From contig NC_053153.1 in the NCBI RefSeq assembly GCF_016808335.1, forward strand, positions 31,007,590 through 31,071,589: a stretch of DNA of 64,000 nucleotides, read 5' to 3'. Made by a program: the position numbers and the translations under genes. The DNA comes from Panicum virgatum (Eukaryota > Streptophyta > Magnoliopsida > Poales > Poaceae). Shown here piece after piece: positions 1-13,463 of the stretch. Every line of letters starts with the position of its first letter. Within the stretch, counting starts at the first letter, position 1. The notes beneath the pieces are model-generated. The model had not been told where the DNA came from, ran no database searches, and saw nothing but the letters and a program-made list of their open reading frames with translations.

Positions 1-1656
1 TCTTTCCTCTTCTTGATGAACCTTGGGAAATTGTGTGGACGCACAATTGAAATGGGCACAACATGTATGGCATCACAGGGTATAAATATTAGTTCCCTGG
101 TACTGAATTGTTCGAGGACAGAAGCTGAGAAGCACGCCTAGTTTCGATTCTTCTAGAACAGTGTAGCTCTAGAAAGATTACAAACCAGTTGGGCTTGTAT
201 TGTTAATATTCAGATAAACTCTTTTTGGTGTATTTGGGAAAAAATATTTGGTAGTGCACACGAGAGGGGCCAATCGAGTACCATCACATCTGTAGGATTG
301 TCATGCAACACAGTAGCAATTTAGGAGGGACGCACGGGCCTGCCTTCTAATGCGGTCATTCCAGATCGCACTGGCTAATGCATCCAATTATACCCATGCA
401 GTGGACACTAGTAGCAGTAGCGGTGCTTGTCACAACTTGGATGAAAGGGACAGGCCCACAAATTTCTTCATAGCCTCCAAATCTGCATCTGTCTTAATTG
501 TTAGCTGTAATGATCTGTCGGCCATGTCACTGTCCATTTGGAGTGGGGAGAAGGTTATCTGGGGAAAAATAAATTAGATTTATGATTGTACTTGAGGGCG
601 TACGACGTCGTCATCCATCCCTAGCTGGTTTGAGTAGCTTCAGGATGTTATTGATGCCATTGTGAATTGCTTGATACGCTGCTTAAGTGGGGAGCAGGAA
701 GTTAATGGGAGCATTCACATGTGTATCAATTATGAACATCTTTTTCCCTTTTTTCCGCTGAAATTTGTAAGATGCGCTGATGTGTGGGTTTACTTACTGC
801 TAGTCCGTTTGGCATTAGGAGGGTGGTCTAATCATACTCATAGGTATGGTGCTCCTTTATCTATGCAATGAGCTGATCTTACCATTAGATGTGATGATAT
901 GATGTAACAAAATGATGTGAATTAATAAGGTTATGAGCAGTGTGATTCGTGCAAGTGGTTAGAGATGCTCTAGTTTAACAAAAGAAACTGGATGTGGTTT
1001 AGTTGACCTGAATTATCTACAGCCATCTTCCCTCAAGAAAAGTAGTGCAGCTTGTCACTTTCAGGTGGCAACACCTTGTATTGTTGTGCTAATGATGAAA
1101 AATTGTTGCCGCAATTAACTACCCATCAAATTTGTGAAATGTCTTGTACAGTTATTTTGTTGACTCATAGTTGTTCCTATTCCACGTGCCCATCAGGACC
1201 ACATTTTCTAGATTCTCAGTATGACATTTTCAACGTGGTCTTGTGGGCAAACTTTTCCTCTGGTTACCATCATGCATTCCGTTGCACATGATTGACTAGC
1301 TTTACTGATTTTCCCACCATTTTTGTATGCTTGCTGCTGTTGGTGTAGGGAAGAAAGAAATTCCTGAGCTATTTCCAGTGCTGCATCAGAGCTTAAAGAA
1401 TTCCGAACCCTGATGCTGCTGGTGTCGCACAAATAGCTTTTAGGTTTCTTGGGTACTGTAAAGCTTGCATGATGTGTAGTTCACCTCTGGTTCTGTAATC
1501 TTGTCGTTCGTGTGGGTGAGAGAAAAGAGGAATTGCGAGGAAGGGCACATTGGTTAGTTCATGCTGTGTTTTGAAATGCTTTGCAACTTTTAGTGCAATG
1601 TGATCTGAGGATTGGATCTGAAGGTGTATGGTTGGCGTTTGGTTGGTAGAAATTTA
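1..1656. other. Unassigned flanking sequence left of element A
   Basis: AT-moderate sequence with no long ORF and no recognised transposon ends. Positions 3-50 read FPLLDEPWEIVWTHN then stop, which could be the last codons of a host gene followed by a 3' UTR, but I do not recognise it. The short open frames further right have no recognisable domains. The stretch up to about 1654 may be contiguous with 13464 onwards, since element A was inserted between them. Confidence 0.3.
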
Positions 1657-4600
1657 TGAGAACCGCCCAATTTGATACTATTTTAAACGAACCACCGGTC
1701 ATTATCATCCAGATGAGAGTTAACATGTGCTTGCCGGAGAGCGTGCCACGTGTTATCCCACATCTAGAGACACGAATAACCGACACGTTATTCATCCAAA
1801 ATAATATCAAATCCGGTAGTCCCGGTATGTGCTCCAACATATGCCCAGAATCAGCATATGCACATACTATTTACAATCGAATACATCGCCAATAATCCAC
1901 AAAGAGCAGTTTTACACACTTAATATTACAAGTTTGATATAGGTGGGTTCAAACTTCTTTTACAAGCCCTGGGCTCACTAAAGACATTTTAAACAGAAAC
2001 TCAGAGTTTATTGAATTTACATGCTCTCACGGAGTATGATTACAATAAAAACATACTTAAGATGATGATGTCTTGCTCAAGGACATCACCACAGCCGCAA
2101 CGACCTACTCCTCCCCCGCATTAGGATCAGCGGGGTAGAAGTGGCCGAACACCACTTCCGACTCACCTGCAACTATGTTTAGAAAGCAACCTTAGTACAA
2201 AAGGTACTCGCAAGACTTACGCGATTAAATAAACAAGGATTATGCAATGGCTCGAGTAAAAGCTTTAAGGTTAAGTATTTATTGCATAAGCATTAGCTCT
2301 CTACACTATCACCTATCAAAATTAATTAATCTTGTCCAACCCCAAACACTTTTAGTTGATTAAGAGAGTAATATAGTCCATAACTGATCATAGCTGTAAC
2401 ATGAACCATTCCCATCGTAAACGAAATTCTACGAGGAGTTCATGGGATAAAGAGCGTGCTCATAACCGAGAGCGCGGCAATTCGAATTGATTATAACCTT
2501 GCAAGGGTGTACTACTTTACCCACACGACGCGAGGACCATGCGACTCACCCAGCCGATCACGCCGGGCAAGGGGGTACTCACGTCAACCGTTCCCAACAA
2601 GGCTCGATCATTGAACCTCACACCTAGCTTACGAGTAGAGACTTAGTTCCACCAGGGGCATCTCTAAACTTTCCTACACATAGGTCCACCTGGGGACACA
2701 CTAAGCCTCTCTGCATAGCCCGTAGCCACGTAGCTAGGACTGCACATCAATAATCAAGTCAAAGAAGGTAATTGGCTCATCCGTACCATTATATTGGATA
2801 TGTGGTAGCACGAAAATGTGCTCAAAACCGACGTCATCCACGGACGGTCCTTAATCGGTCCAAGCGGTCTATGCCCATGTGACTTCATTCTCTAGGCCCT
2901 ACCTTTCCACTCGAACCTCGATACTGCAAACCACTTGCCCCAGTTGCTCAAGTGCGACCTAGGATAAACAGGTAAGTGTGATACTCCAAATCCTTTCTTT
3001 CTAGCAAGCAATATGAGTATTCTAAGCAGGGCTAAGCATCTAGTCAAATTAAGTTATTAACTGACTAACAAGTGACAAGGACATGGATAACAATTCAAGG
3101 AAGGGTAATGCAAGCGAGTAAGTATCAAAATGCAGTACATACGTACTATGTAACCCCATATTACCCGGTGATGTAACTAACTAACTCAAATTAAATAAGA
3201 GTAAGGAATCATGCTTAGCTGCTTGCCATGGTTAACTTCGGGCTCGACCGCGAACGAAACTCTGGGCTGGGGCTCAATGGACTCGGTGGGCTCCACGGGT
3301 TCGACCTCCGACGCTTCAGTCACTATAATGCATGAATGCGATGCAAGAATTAGCATGATGCCATGATTGTGCAAGAAATGCTATGCATGAAATGGGATAC
3401 ATGCATTAGTGTGTTACTATATATTATGCAAGGATGATAAGACATGCATAATGAATGGCACATATGCGATGATGCACAAATGTAACACACGCGACAACAA
3501 ACAATCAATAACGCACACGCGAATAGAAAAGCTAGATCGAGAATTAATAAATAAACTTATACAGCAAGCATAAATCACAAATTAAATTGAACATGTAGAA
3601 GATGTTACAAGGAACTCAAGAAAATTGGTTTTGTAGCAAAAGCATATTCCTAGAATTAGTCATAAATATATTAAGTTTCAGCTCTTCTAAACAAGATATA
3701 TCAGAAAAGGCATGCAAACTTAACCAAACAAATCCAAGAAAATTATCATAGAAACTAGGCATGAAAACAAAGCTAACAAAATTGGTTTTACTATTTTCTC
3801 ACTTTCCAGCAAAAAGTTCTATATTAAACCACATTTTGGACAGCAAGCACGAAATTGAAATAAACCCCTAACAAACAGCAAGGAAACACATGAGTAAGTT
3901 GCACCACTGGAAAGAATATTTCACGAGGAACCTAACAAAATTTGGTTTGGCATTTTTTCGAGCAGTGTACAAGTAACTAAGCATTAAACTCACTTTTGCA
4001 AGATAAAACTATAGATAAATCTATGGCAAGGTAACATGCAAAATAATATTTTTCCTAAGTAGATCTCAGCTAGAGGAATCCAACAAAATAAGTTTCATAT
4101 TTTTCTGAGCTATACACGAATTTCTACAAATTTTGCAAAATTGCTGCTCAACTAAACACCCTGAAAAATGCTAGATGCACCCTCAGCCGGCCAGCCCAGC
4201 GGCTGACGGGAGGGGCCCATGGGCCAGCGGCCCACCAGGCCGGGTCAAGGCAAAGCCGGCCTTAACCGCGGCGTGGGCGCGGCCACGACGTCGCGCGCGT
4301 CGCGCGCAGCGACGGCGAGCGGCGGCAGCGCGAGGCGAAGCCGGAGCGGGGCAAAGGGTGAGCACACGAGGTGGAGGCGACGGCGGCGAGGCTCACCAGC
4401 GGCGGCGCGGGCAAGGAACGGCGACGAGGGGGCGGCACGATGGCGCTAGGCGGCTGCGGGCGGAGGCGCTCGCCGGCGGCCTAGCAGGGAGGGGGAGGAG
4501 GCCGCGTTAGGGCCCAAATCGGTCGAAGATGGGAAGGACTAGGTGGCGCACGTGCTAGATCGGGGAGGACCTCACCGGCGGCGACGAATCGCAGCGGCGA

Positions 4601-4878
4601 CGGAGCTCGGGGTGGCGGTGCCAATGGAGGATTGGGGAAAGGGCTAGGGTTTGAGGGGGAGCAAGGCCGGCCGAGCGCGGATAAGGAGAAGGGGCGGGCT
4701 CAGCACGGATAAGGACGCGCGCGCGGAACGAAGATCGTCGACGCGTGTTACGAGGATGGACGCCGGCGACGGGGCGACGCGCGGCACCGAGCAGAGCAGG
4801 GGAAGGAGAAGGGCGGCTGACAGGTGGGCCCGGTGAGGTAAATTTTATTTCTTCCTTTTTTTCCTTTTGGTTGTGAAA
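1657..4878 (-). repeat. Element A 3' LTR (left copy)
   Basis: Near-identical to 10246-13463, with scattered substitutions such as ccacc/ccgcc near the start. The first 2.5 kb is AT-rich. The last 0.7 kb (about 4170-4850) is very GC-rich and would contain the U3/promoter side in element orientation. Short open frames in it are not conserved between the two copies and are treated as chance. Confidence 0.93.
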
Positions 4879-4892
4879 ACTCTCCCCCCCTT
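4879..4892 (-). other. Element A polypurine tract
   Basis: On the minus strand this reads AAGGGGGGGAGAGT directly before the LTR. This is the position expected for the plus-strand primer of reverse transcription. Confidence 0.85.
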
Positions 4893-5124
4893 AAGAAAAT
4901 CTCGTCCCGAGATTTTAATAGATAGGATGGAAGGGACAAAACTACAGGCCGATTGAGGCCATATTCACCTAGACAAGATAAACATCTAAGAGATGATGCA
5001 CAAAGGCAGGGATGATGTGGTGTGAGACATTCCTAGGGTTTTCTTGATGGTGACTGTGTACACATATATAACATCTAGAACTATGAACTTCATCAAGAAA
5101 GTGGGGTGGGGTAGGGAGAAAAAC

Positions 5125-5355
5125 TTACTCATCGGAAAAGAATTCCGGGTATTCTTGACGTAACCGATCCTCACGCTCCCACGTGGCTTCATCTTCGGAA
5201 TGATGGCTCCATTGAACCTTTATAAACTTCACCATGTTACGCTTCACCTTTCTTTCATCTCGATCAAGAATGGCAATTGGGTGTTCCTCATAGGTAAGGC
5301 CCGGTTGAAGATCAAGTGACTCAAGGTCAATGGCGTCAGTTGGAACACGATGGCA
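5125..5355 (-). pseudogene. Element A pol C-terminal tail, cut off by an in-frame stop
   Basis: The pol frame continues after a TAG at 5353-5355 for about 75 codons to a TAA at 5125-5127. The tail ends YPEFFSDE and contains VQWSHHSEDEATWERE, the usual end of Tekay-type pol after the integrase. The TAG therefore removes the last segment, where chromoviruses carry their chromodomain-like region. Confidence 0.75.
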
Positions 5356-8352
5356 CTACTTCAATTGAGAGATATGAAAGACATTGTGCACTTCGGAGAG
5401 TGATTGAGGAAGTTCCAATTGATAAGCCACGGCTCCAACCCTCTTGATGATCCGAAAGGGTCCCACATAGCGTGGCGCTAATTTTCCTCTTACTTGAAAA
5501 CAGCGAGTGCCCTTAAATGGAGAAACCTTGAGATAGACATAATCACCAATCTTGAGATGGAGTTCTCTGCGACGACGATCAGCATAAGTCTTCTGGCGAG
5601 ATTGAGCAATGCGAAGATTCTCACGAATAATCCTGACTTGATCCTCGGCATCTTTCACCAAATCTGGACCAAAGAAAGGCATTTCTCCAGACTCGAACCA
5701 ATTGATAGGAGTCCTGCACCGTCTTCCATAAAGGGCTTCAAAAGGAGACATCTTGATACTTGCTTGATAACTATTATTGTAGGAGAATTCTGCGAATGGC
5801 AAGCAAGTAACCCATTTCTTCTCATAGATTAGAGCACAGGCTCGAAGCATGTCTTCTAAGATTTGATTAACTCTCTCGGCTTGACCGTCGGTTTGAGGAT
5901 GATAAGCAGTACTATAAGTGAGATCGGTTCCCATAGCTTCATGAAGACTTCTCCAAAAGTGAGCAACAAACTGAGGACCGCGGTCAGAGACAATTTTCTT
6001 AGGAACACCATGGAGACAGACAATGCGAGTAAGGTACAACTCTGCATATTGCTTGGCGAGGTAAGTGGTCTTGACCGGAAGAAAATGAGCCGACTTTGTT
6101 AGACGATCAACGATTACCCATATAGAATCATATCCTTGAGAGGATTTGGGTAACCCAGTGATAAAATTCATTCCAATTTCTTCCCACTTCCATGATGGGA
6201 TAGGCAAGGGCTGAAGGGTACCGGCAGGTTTGAGATGTTCGGCCTTAACCCTTTGGCAAATATCACACTCAGAGACGTACCAAGCAATTTCTCGCTTCAT
6301 GCGAGTCCACCAAAATCTTTGCTTGAGATCTTGATACATTTTAGTACTACCTGGGTGAATGGAAAATTGAGAACTGTGGGCTTCATCAAGGATAATTCGC
6401 CTGAGGTTATGATCCTTTGGCACCACAATTCGCTTCCCAAAGAATAGAACTCCTTGATCATCCGTAGAGAAACATCGAGCTTTGCCCTCATTCATTAACT
6501 CCCGAATTCGAGCCATACCCTTATTCTTCTTTTGGACTTCCTTAATTTGATCATAAAGATCAGATCTGACTGTAAGAGTAGCAAGATAGCCTTCTTTGAC
6601 CATAGAAATTCCGAGTTTCCGAAGATCATCACAGAGAGTATGCACAGGAGGAGCTATGGTCAAGCAGTTGCATTGAGCCTTTCGGCTTAGTGCATCGGCG
6701 ACGACATTCGCCTTACCAGGATGATAGTGCACTTCAATGTCATAATCCTTGATTAATTCAAGCCATCGACGTTGCCTCATATTGAGATCAGATTGAGTGA
6801 AAATATACTTGAGGCTCTTGTGATCAGTATAGATGTTGCAATGATTACCAAGCAAATAATGACGCCATATTTTGAGAGCATGGACAACAGCCGTAAGCTC
6901 TAAATCATGGGTAGGATAATTTTCTTCATGCCGCTTGAGTTGACGAGAAGCATAGGCCACTACTCGGTCTTCTTGCATAAGAACACAGCCAAGACCGATG
7001 CGAGAAGCATCGCAATAGACATCAAAACTCTTGGAAATATTTGGCTGAGCAAGAACAGGAGCGGTAGTGAGACGATCCTTAAGAGTTTGGAAGGCTTCTT
7101 CACAGGCTTGAGTCCACTCAAACTTAACTCCATTTTTCAATAACTCAGTTATAGGCTTCGCAATTTTAGAAAAGTTCTCTATGAACTGGCGGTAATATCC
7201 CGCAAGTCCAAGAAAACTCCGGATCTCGTGGACATTCTGAGGTTGCTTCCAATCCAGAACATCTTGCACCTTACTAGGATCTACAGCAATACCATCCTTG
7301 GAGAGGACATGACCAAGAAAAGATACTTCTTCAAGCCAAAACTCACATTTGCTGAACTTGGCATAAAGACGATGTTCTCTCAGCTTTTGAAGGACAATAT
7401 GAATATGACGAGCATGATCTTCCCGGGTCTTGGAATAAATGAGAATATCATCAATGAAGATGATCACAAAGACATCAAGTTCCTCCATGAAGATGCTATT
7501 CATCAGGTACATGAAATAAGCCGGCGCATTGGTGAGGCCGAAGGATATGATAGTGAATTCATAGAGACCATATCTAGTAGAAAAAGCCGTTTTTGGAATA
7601 TCTTCTTTCTGGATCTTGATTTGATGATAACCTAATCTTAAATCAATTTTGGAGAAATATCGAGCTCCCGAGAGTTGATCAAATAAGATATCAATCCGAG
7701 GGAGAGGATATTTGTTCTTGACAGTGACTTCGTTTAACAGACGGTAATCAACACACATCCGTAAACTATCATCTTTCTTCTTCACAAAAAGAGCCGGGCA
7801 TCCCCAAGGAGAGTAGCTCGGGCGAATCAAACCCTTATCCAACAGAATCTTGAGCTGTTTCTTCAATTCCTTCAACTCATTGGGAGGCATTCGGTAAGGC
7901 TGTTTAGAGATAGGAGCAGTTCCGGGCATGAGCTCTATAATGAATTCCACCTCACGTTCAGGAGGCATACCCGGTAATTCTTCCGGAAAGACATCTGGAT
8001 ACTCACACACCACGAGAATATCTTCCAAAGCAGTAACTTTAGTACTCGGCAAAGCATATAAACGGGATTCCATCTTGGCAAAAGAGAATAGAACTCTATT
8101 CCCTAAGGGATGCAAAAGATCGATGGTGCGGGGCCCACATTTGATAACTCCATCATGCTTACCCAACCAATTCATCCCAAGAATCACATCTAACCCCAGC
8201 TTGTCTAGAATGAGAAAATTGGCTCGAAAAGTAACTCCCTCAATGAGAATTGGAACCTCACTAGCAAAGTGTCTGGCAATGATTTCCCCACCCGGTGATT
8301 CTATATGGTATGGCACTTGTAGGTTTTGCATCTCAAGCTTACTATGCAGCAT
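5356..8352 (-). CDS. pol: Element A pol polyprotein (end of protease, RT, RNase H, integrase); inactive-looking
   Basis: A 998-codon open frame. It starts inside the aspartic protease; [10 protein letters not shown] is near residues 54-63. Reverse transcriptase covers about 160-400, with FIDD at 299-302. RNase H has acidic residues at D448, E485, D510 and D553. The integrase zinc finger has H659, H666, C696 and C699. The integrase core has D790 (VSDRG) and E826 (GQAERVN). The first core acid is replaced by N729 (EIGMNF; codon 6166-6168 is AAT), where the related pol at 55959-57419 has D. The true polyprotein start lies upstream in gag, but a frameshift near 8370, just after DSGAT, separates them. 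The ATG at 8352 is not a natural start. Reverse transcription functions look intact by motif; integration would be expected to fail. Confidence 0.9.
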   Translation of the reverse strand: MLHSKLEMQNLQVPYHIESPGGEIIARHFASEVPILIEGVTFRANFLILDKLGLDVILGMNWLGKHDGVIKCGPRTIDLLHPLGNRVLFSFAKMESRLYALPSTKVTALEDILVVCEYPDVFPEELPGMPPEREVEFIIELMPGTAPISKQPYRMPPNELKELKKQLKILLDKGLIRPSYSPWGCPALFVKKKDDSLRMCVDYRLLNEVTVKNKYPLPRIDILFDQLSGARYFSKIDLRLGYHQIKIQKEDIPKTAFSTRYGLYEFTIISFGLTNAPAYFMYLMNSIFMEELDVFVIIFIDDILIYSKTREDHARHIHIVLQKLREHRLYAKFSKCEFWLEEVSFLGHVLSKDGIAVDPSKVQDVLDWKQPQNVHEIRSFLGLAGYYRQFIENFSKIAKPITELLKNGVKFEWTQACEEAFQTLKDRLTTAPVLAQPNISKSFDVYCDASRIGLGCVLMQEDRVVAYASRQLKRHEENYPTHDLELTAVVHALKIWRHYLLGNHCNIYTDHKSLKYIFTQSDLNMRQRRWLELIKDYDIEVHYHPGKANVVADALSRKAQCNCLTIAPPVHTLCDDLRKLGISMVKEGYLATLTVRSDLYDQIKEVQKKNKGMARIRELMNEGKARCFSTDDQGVLFFGKRIVVPKDHNLRRIILDEAHSSQFSIHPGSTKMYQDLKQRFWWTRMKREIAWYVSECDICQRVKAEHLKPAGTLQPLPIPSWKWEEIGMNFITGLPKSSQGYDSIWVIVDRLTKSAHFLPVKTTYLAKQYAELYLTRIVCLHGVPKKIVSDRGPQFVAHFWRSLHEAMGTDLTYSTAYHPQTDGQAERVNQILEDMLRACALIYEKKWVTCLPFAEFSYNNSYQASIKMSPFEALYGRRCRTPINWFESGEMPFFGPDLVKDAEDQVRIIRENLRIAQSRQKTYADRRRRELHLKIGDYVYLKVSPFKGTRCFQVRGKLAPRYVGPFRIIKRVGAVAYQLELPQSLSEVHNVFHISQLK

Positions 8353-9568
8353 AAATTTCTTGCTGATGAAAGAAAAGTTGCTCCAGAATCAAAAAGAACC
8401 ATAACAGGGTGAGAATTGATTAGGAGCGTACCCATGAGGACTTCGGCATTCTCCGGAATTTCTTCGGCGGTGGTGTAGTTGAGGCGGCCACGTTTAGGAG
8501 CTTCTTGTGGCTTAACTTCTTGACGCTGTGCTTGAGGTAGAGGATTATTAGGCCTGGGTGCATTGAAGGCACCGCCACGCCTCGAAGAGGGACAATCCTT
8601 GGAGAAGTGGCCCACGCCACCACAATTGTAGCACGGCCCCTTTGCGGCAACACCTGGGTTGCTCCAATAGGCATTGACCGGCCTAGGAGCTTGTCCTTGA
8701 GGAGGTTGAGGGTGACGCACAATCCACATAGGACGGGGAGGTTGAGCACCCGGTGCCCGAGGTGGAAGAGGAGAAGGCCCCAGACGTGGACGTGAGGAGC
8801 TACCGCCCGCAGAGGTAGGAGCAGGACGCTTGTTCTTTGCTTCAAAATTCTTCATCTTGTGCTCGGCTCTGATGGCAATATTCACCAGGTCATTGAAGTC
8901 TTCAAACTTTGTAGTGGAGAGCTTGTCTTGTAACTCTGCGGAGAGCCCATCATACAGGCGTTCTTGTTCTTAACATCGGTGTCCACTTCTTCAGGTGCAT
9001 ATTGGGAGAGAGTGTTGAAGGCATTGACATAGGCCATCACATCACGACTTCCTTGAGTGAGATTCAGAAATTCCTTCTTCTTGATGTCCATGATACCATT
9101 GGGAATATGGAAGGAGCGGAAAGCCGTACGAAACTCTTCCCATGCGAAGCGGTGGTTGGCAGGGTGAGATGCCTTGAAGTTCCGCCACCAAACCCCAGGG
9201 GCATCATGCAGTTGATGAGCAGCAAATAAAACCTTTTCATGTGGCTCACATTCAATAAGACCAAGCTTCTCTTCAATGATAGTGAGCCAGAAATCCTCAT
9301 CAAGAGGATCTTTGGAGCCACGAAAGATGGGTGGATTGGGGCGGAAGAATTCTCTGAACCTGTTCACTGGGGGCTCAGCTCTTGGACCATGGTTGCCGGC
9401 ATTACCCATTTGATTGACTATGGTCGCCATAAGTTCAGTTTGCCGGGCCAGGATGTCCGCGAGGTTTGGGTGAACGGGAGGATTAGGAAGGGGAATCTCA
9501 TTGTTGCGGTTGGCGTTGCCACCCGAACCATTAGCACCATCCCTTTCAGTTCCCGAACGCAACACCAT
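8301..9568 (-). pseudogene. gag: Element A gag and N-terminal protease, frameshifted
   Basis: The frame opens at an ATG at 9566-9568 (MVLRSGTERDG) and runs through a Retrotrans_gag capsid domain (motifs VWWRNF, YAPEEVDTD). It breaks near 8970, where a base loss sends the frame to a stop at 8882. The original frame resumes (ATG 8883-8885), with a proline-rich stretch, one CCHC zinc knuckle (CYNCGGVGHFSKDC) and the protease active site LFDSGAT. A second frameshift near 8370 follows directly after DSGAT. The start is one base after a likely 3' splice site (tttattaacAG/G/ATG on the minus strand). Gag would form the particle and bind RNA; this copy cannot make full-length protein. Confidence 0.88.
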
Positions 9569-10229
9569 CCTGTTAATAAACAAAACGGTTAGCGGTCAGG
9601 AATGAAAGATGGAGAATGATACTCAAAGGCAGGGTGGAAAGATAATGTGTAGATAAAAATCTAACACATACCACCACTAGAAAAACATATCTAAGAGAAA
9701 GGGTAGATTTGGCATACTAAAATTAACAAGATCCAACTAGGCAAGATCTTAACAACAACACACTCGATTGATGCAGCACAGAATTGGAGACCAGAAGAGA
9801 GAGTATGCATGCATGCGAAATATGAATGCAACATGACGTCTCCTCACATCGTGAGCACGCTTTAACGTTCTAACACTCACTTACGACCCAAAACAACCAC
9901 ATTGTCCAGCAGCGCTACAACCCTCCTAATAGGGCTCAGGACAATTGGTGATTCCCACCTTATCAACCCCGATAAAAGGCTTAAAAGGTTTCCAGCAGAT
10001 GAAAGGGTTTTCCTACGCTCCTTCTACTCATGAAGACAAGAGGGGTTAAACATGTCTTAATTAAACGAGTGAAGCAGTAAGAAAGATTTAGCTCTAAGAC
10101 AAAGGAAGAAAGTTAGCATTTTACCTTAAGTTCAAATTTTTAACCAAAGTAAATCTTAGTGCAAGTAGTCAAATTTTATTTGACTCTCACCCCACTAAGC
10201 CAATTTTAGGTTCACTTCATGAAACCTTA
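9569..10229 (-). other. Element A untranslated leader between primer site and gag
   Basis: No coding potential. In element orientation it ends in a pyrimidine-containing tract and TTAACAG immediately before the gag start, consistent with an intron or splice acceptor in the leader. No other structure recognised. Confidence 0.5.
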
Positions 10230-10241
10230 GCTCTGATACCC
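10230..10241 (-). other. Element A primer-binding site for initiator Met tRNA
   Basis: The minus strand reads GGGTATCAGAGC four bases inside the LTR end. The plant initiator-Met consensus is TGGTATCAGAGC, so the first base is changed. Confidence 0.85.
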
Positions 10242-10245
10242 GTTG

Positions 10246-13200
10246 TGAGAACCGCCCAATTTGATACTATTTTAAACGAACCGCCGGTCATTATTATCCA
10301 GATGAGAGTTAACATGTGCTTGCCGGAGAGCGTGCCACGTGTTATCCCACATCTAGAGACACGAATAACTGACACGTCATTCATCCAAAATAATATCAAA
10401 TCCGGTAGTCCCGGTATGTGCTCCAACATACGCCCAGAATCAGCATATGCACATACTGTTTACAATCGAATACATCGCCAATAATCCACAAAAAGCAGTT
10501 TTACACACTTAATATTACAAGTTTGATATAGGTGCGTTCAAACTTCCTTTACAAGCCTTGGGCTCACTAAAGACATTTTAAACAGAAACTCAGAGTTTAT
10601 TGAATTTACATGCTCCACGGAGTTTGATTACAATAAAAACATACTTAAGATGATGATGCCTTGCTCAAGGACATCACCACAGCCGCAACGACCTACTCCT
10701 CCCCCGCATTAGGATCAGCGGGGTAGAAGTGGCCGAACACCACTTCCGACTCACCTGCAACTAGGTTTAGAAAGCAACCTTAGTACAAAAGGTACTCGCA
10801 AGACTTACGCGATTAAATAAACAAGGATCATGCAATGGCTCGAGTAAAATCTTTAAGGTTAAGTATTTATTGCATAAGCATTAGCTCTCTACACTATCAC
10901 CTATCAGAATTAATTAATCTTGCCCAACCCCAAACACTTTTAGTTGATTAATAGAGTAATATAGTCCATAACTGATCATAGCTGTAACATGAACCATTCC
11001 CATCGTAAACGAAATTCTACGAGGAGTTCATGGGATAAAGAGCGTGCTCATAATCGAGAGCGCGGCAATTCGAATTGATTATAACCTTGCAAGGGTGTAC
11101 TACTTTACCCACACGACGCGAGGACCATGCGACTCACCCAGCCGACCACGCCGGGCAAGGGGGTACTCACGTCAACCGTTCCCAACAAGGCTCGATCATT
11201 GAACCTCACACCTAGCTTACGAGTAGAGACTTAGTTCCACCAGGGACATCTCTAAACTTTCCTACACATAGGTCCACTTGGGGACACTCTAAGCCTCTCT
11301 GCATAGCCCGTAGCCACGTAGCTAGGACTGCACATCAATAATCAAGTCAAAGAAGGTAATAGGCTCATCCGTACCATTATATTGGATGTGTGGTAGCACA
11401 AAAAGGTGCTCAAAACCGACGTCATCCACGGACGGTCCTTAATCGGTCCAAGCGGTCTATGCCCATGTGACTTCATTCTCTAGGCCCTACCTTTCCGCTC
11501 GAACCTCGATACTGCAAACCACTTGCCCCAGTTGCTCAAGTGCGACCCAGGATAAACAGGTAAGTGTGATACTCCAAACCCTTTCTTTCTAGCAAGCAAT
11601 ATGAGTATTCTAAGCAGGGCTAAGCATCTAGTCAAATTAAGTTATTAACTGACTAACAAGTGACAAGGACATGGATAACAATTCAAGGAAGGGTAATGCA
11701 AGAGAGTAAGTATCAAAATGCAGTACATACGTACTATGTAACCCCATATTACCCGGTGATGTAACTAACTAACTCAAATTAAATAAGAGTAAGGAATCAT
11801 GCTTAGCTGCTTGCCTTGGTTAACTTCGGGCTCGACCGCGAACGAAACTCTGGGCTGGGGCTCAACGGACTCGGTGGGCTCCACGGGTTCGACCTCCGAC
11901 GCTTCAGTCACTATAATGCATGAATGCGATGCAAGAATTAGCATGATGCCATGATTGTGCAAGAAATGCTATGCATGAAATGGGATACATGCATTAGTGT
12001 GATACTATATATTATGCAAGGATGATAAGACATGCATAATGAATGGCACATATGCGATGATGCACAAACGTAACACACGCGACGATAAACAATCACTAAC
12101 GCACACGCGAACAGAAAAGCTAGATCGAGAATTAATAAATAAACTCATACAGCAAGCATAAATCACAAATTAAATTGAACATGTAGAAGATGTTACAAGG
12201 AACTCAAGAAAATTGGTTTTGTAGCAAAAGCATATTCCTAGAATTAGTCATAAATATATTAAGTTTCAGCTCTTCTAAACAAGATATATCAGAAAAGACA
12301 TGCAAACTTAACGAAACAAATCCAAGAAAATTATCATAGAAACTAGGCATGAAAACAAAGCTAACACAATTGGTTTTACTATTTTCTCACTTTCCAGCAA
12401 AAAGTTCTATATTAAACCACATTTTGGACTGCAAGCACGAAATCGAAATAAAACCCTAACAAACAGCAAGGAAACACATGAGTAAGTTGCACCACTGGAA
12501 AGAGTATTTCACGAGGAACATAACAAAATTTGGTTTGACATTTTTTCGAGCAGTATACAAATAACTAAGCATTAAACTCATTTTTGCAAGATAAAACTAT
12601 AGATAATTCGATAGCAAGGTAACATGCAAAAAAATATTTTTCCTAAGTAGATCTCAGCTAGAGGAATCCAACAAAACAAGTTTCATATTTTTCTGAGCTA
12701 TACACGAATTTCTACAAATTTTGCAAAATTGTTGCTCAACTAAACACCCTGAAAAATGCTAGATGCACCCTCAGCCGGCCAGCCCAGTGGCTGACAGGCG
12801 GGGCCCACGGGCCAGCGGCCCACCAGGCCGGGTCAAGGCAAAGCCGGGCTTGACCGCGGCGTGGGCGCGGCCACGACTTCGCGCGCGTCGCGCGCAGCGA
12901 CGGCGAGCGGCGGCAGCGCGAGGCGAAGCCGGAGCGGGGCAAAGGGTGCGCTCATGAGGTGGAGGCGGCGGCGGCGAGGCTCACCAGCGGCGGCGCGGGC
13001 AGGGAACGGCGACGAGGGGGCGGCACGACGGCGCTAGGCGGCTGCGGGCGGAGGCGCTCGCCGGCGGCCTAGCAGGGAGGGGGAGGAGGCCGGGTTAGGG
13101 CCCAAATCGGTCGAAGATGGGGAGGACTAGGTGGCGCGCGTGCTAGACCGGGGAGGACCTCACCGGCGGCGACGAATCGCGGCGGCGACGGAGCTCAGGG

Positions 13201-13463
13201 CGGCGGTGGCAATGGAGGATTGGGGAAAGGGCTAGGGTTTGAGGGGGAGCGAGGCCGGCCGAGCGCGGATAAGGAGTGGGGGCGGGCTCAGCACGGATAA
13301 GGACGCGCGCGGAACGAAGATCGTCGACGCGTGTTACGAGGATGGACGCCGGCGACGGGGTGACGCGCGGCACCGAGCAGAGCAGGGGAAGGAGAAGGGC
13401 GGCTGATAGGTGGGCCCGGTGAGGAAAATTTTATTTCTTCTTTTTTTCCTTTGGGTTGTGACA
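10246..13463 (-). repeat. Element A 5' LTR (right copy)
   Basis: 3218 bp, TG..CA bounded on the minus strand (TGTCACAACC at 13463, ending GGTTCTCA at 10246). The GC-rich block at about 12770-13420 corresponds to that in the left copy. It abuts unrelated sequence at 13464. Confidence 0.93.

Larger units (their letters stand above)
1657..13463 (-). mobile_element. Element A: two-LTR Ty3/gypsy retrotransposon, Tekay/Del-like chromovirus
   Basis: Two direct repeats of about 3.2 kb (1657-4878 and 10246-13463) flank a minus-strand gag-pol region. On the minus strand the LTR begins TGTCACAACC and ends GGTTCTCA, so it has TG..CA ends; the left copy has lost the TG (it reads TT). A primer site complementary to initiator Met tRNA lies beside the right LTR and a polypurine tract beside the left. 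The domain order protease, RT, RNase H, integrase is gypsy-type, and the motif style matches grass Tekay/Del elements. Flanking sequence gives only an imperfect target duplication: aaatt at 1650-1654 and at 13464-13468, with two extra bases on the left. Two frameshifts, a late stop and an altered integrase residue indicate a dead copy. About 7 differences in the first 245 bp of the LTRs suggest roughly 3% divergence. Confidence 0.93.

Noticed and set aside
9239..9592. Plus-strand frames opposite element A gag and pol (also 7228-7635, 7928-8404)
   Set aside because: Antisense shadows of the minus-strand coding region; no splice signals or TATA context, unlike the antisense ORF of element D.
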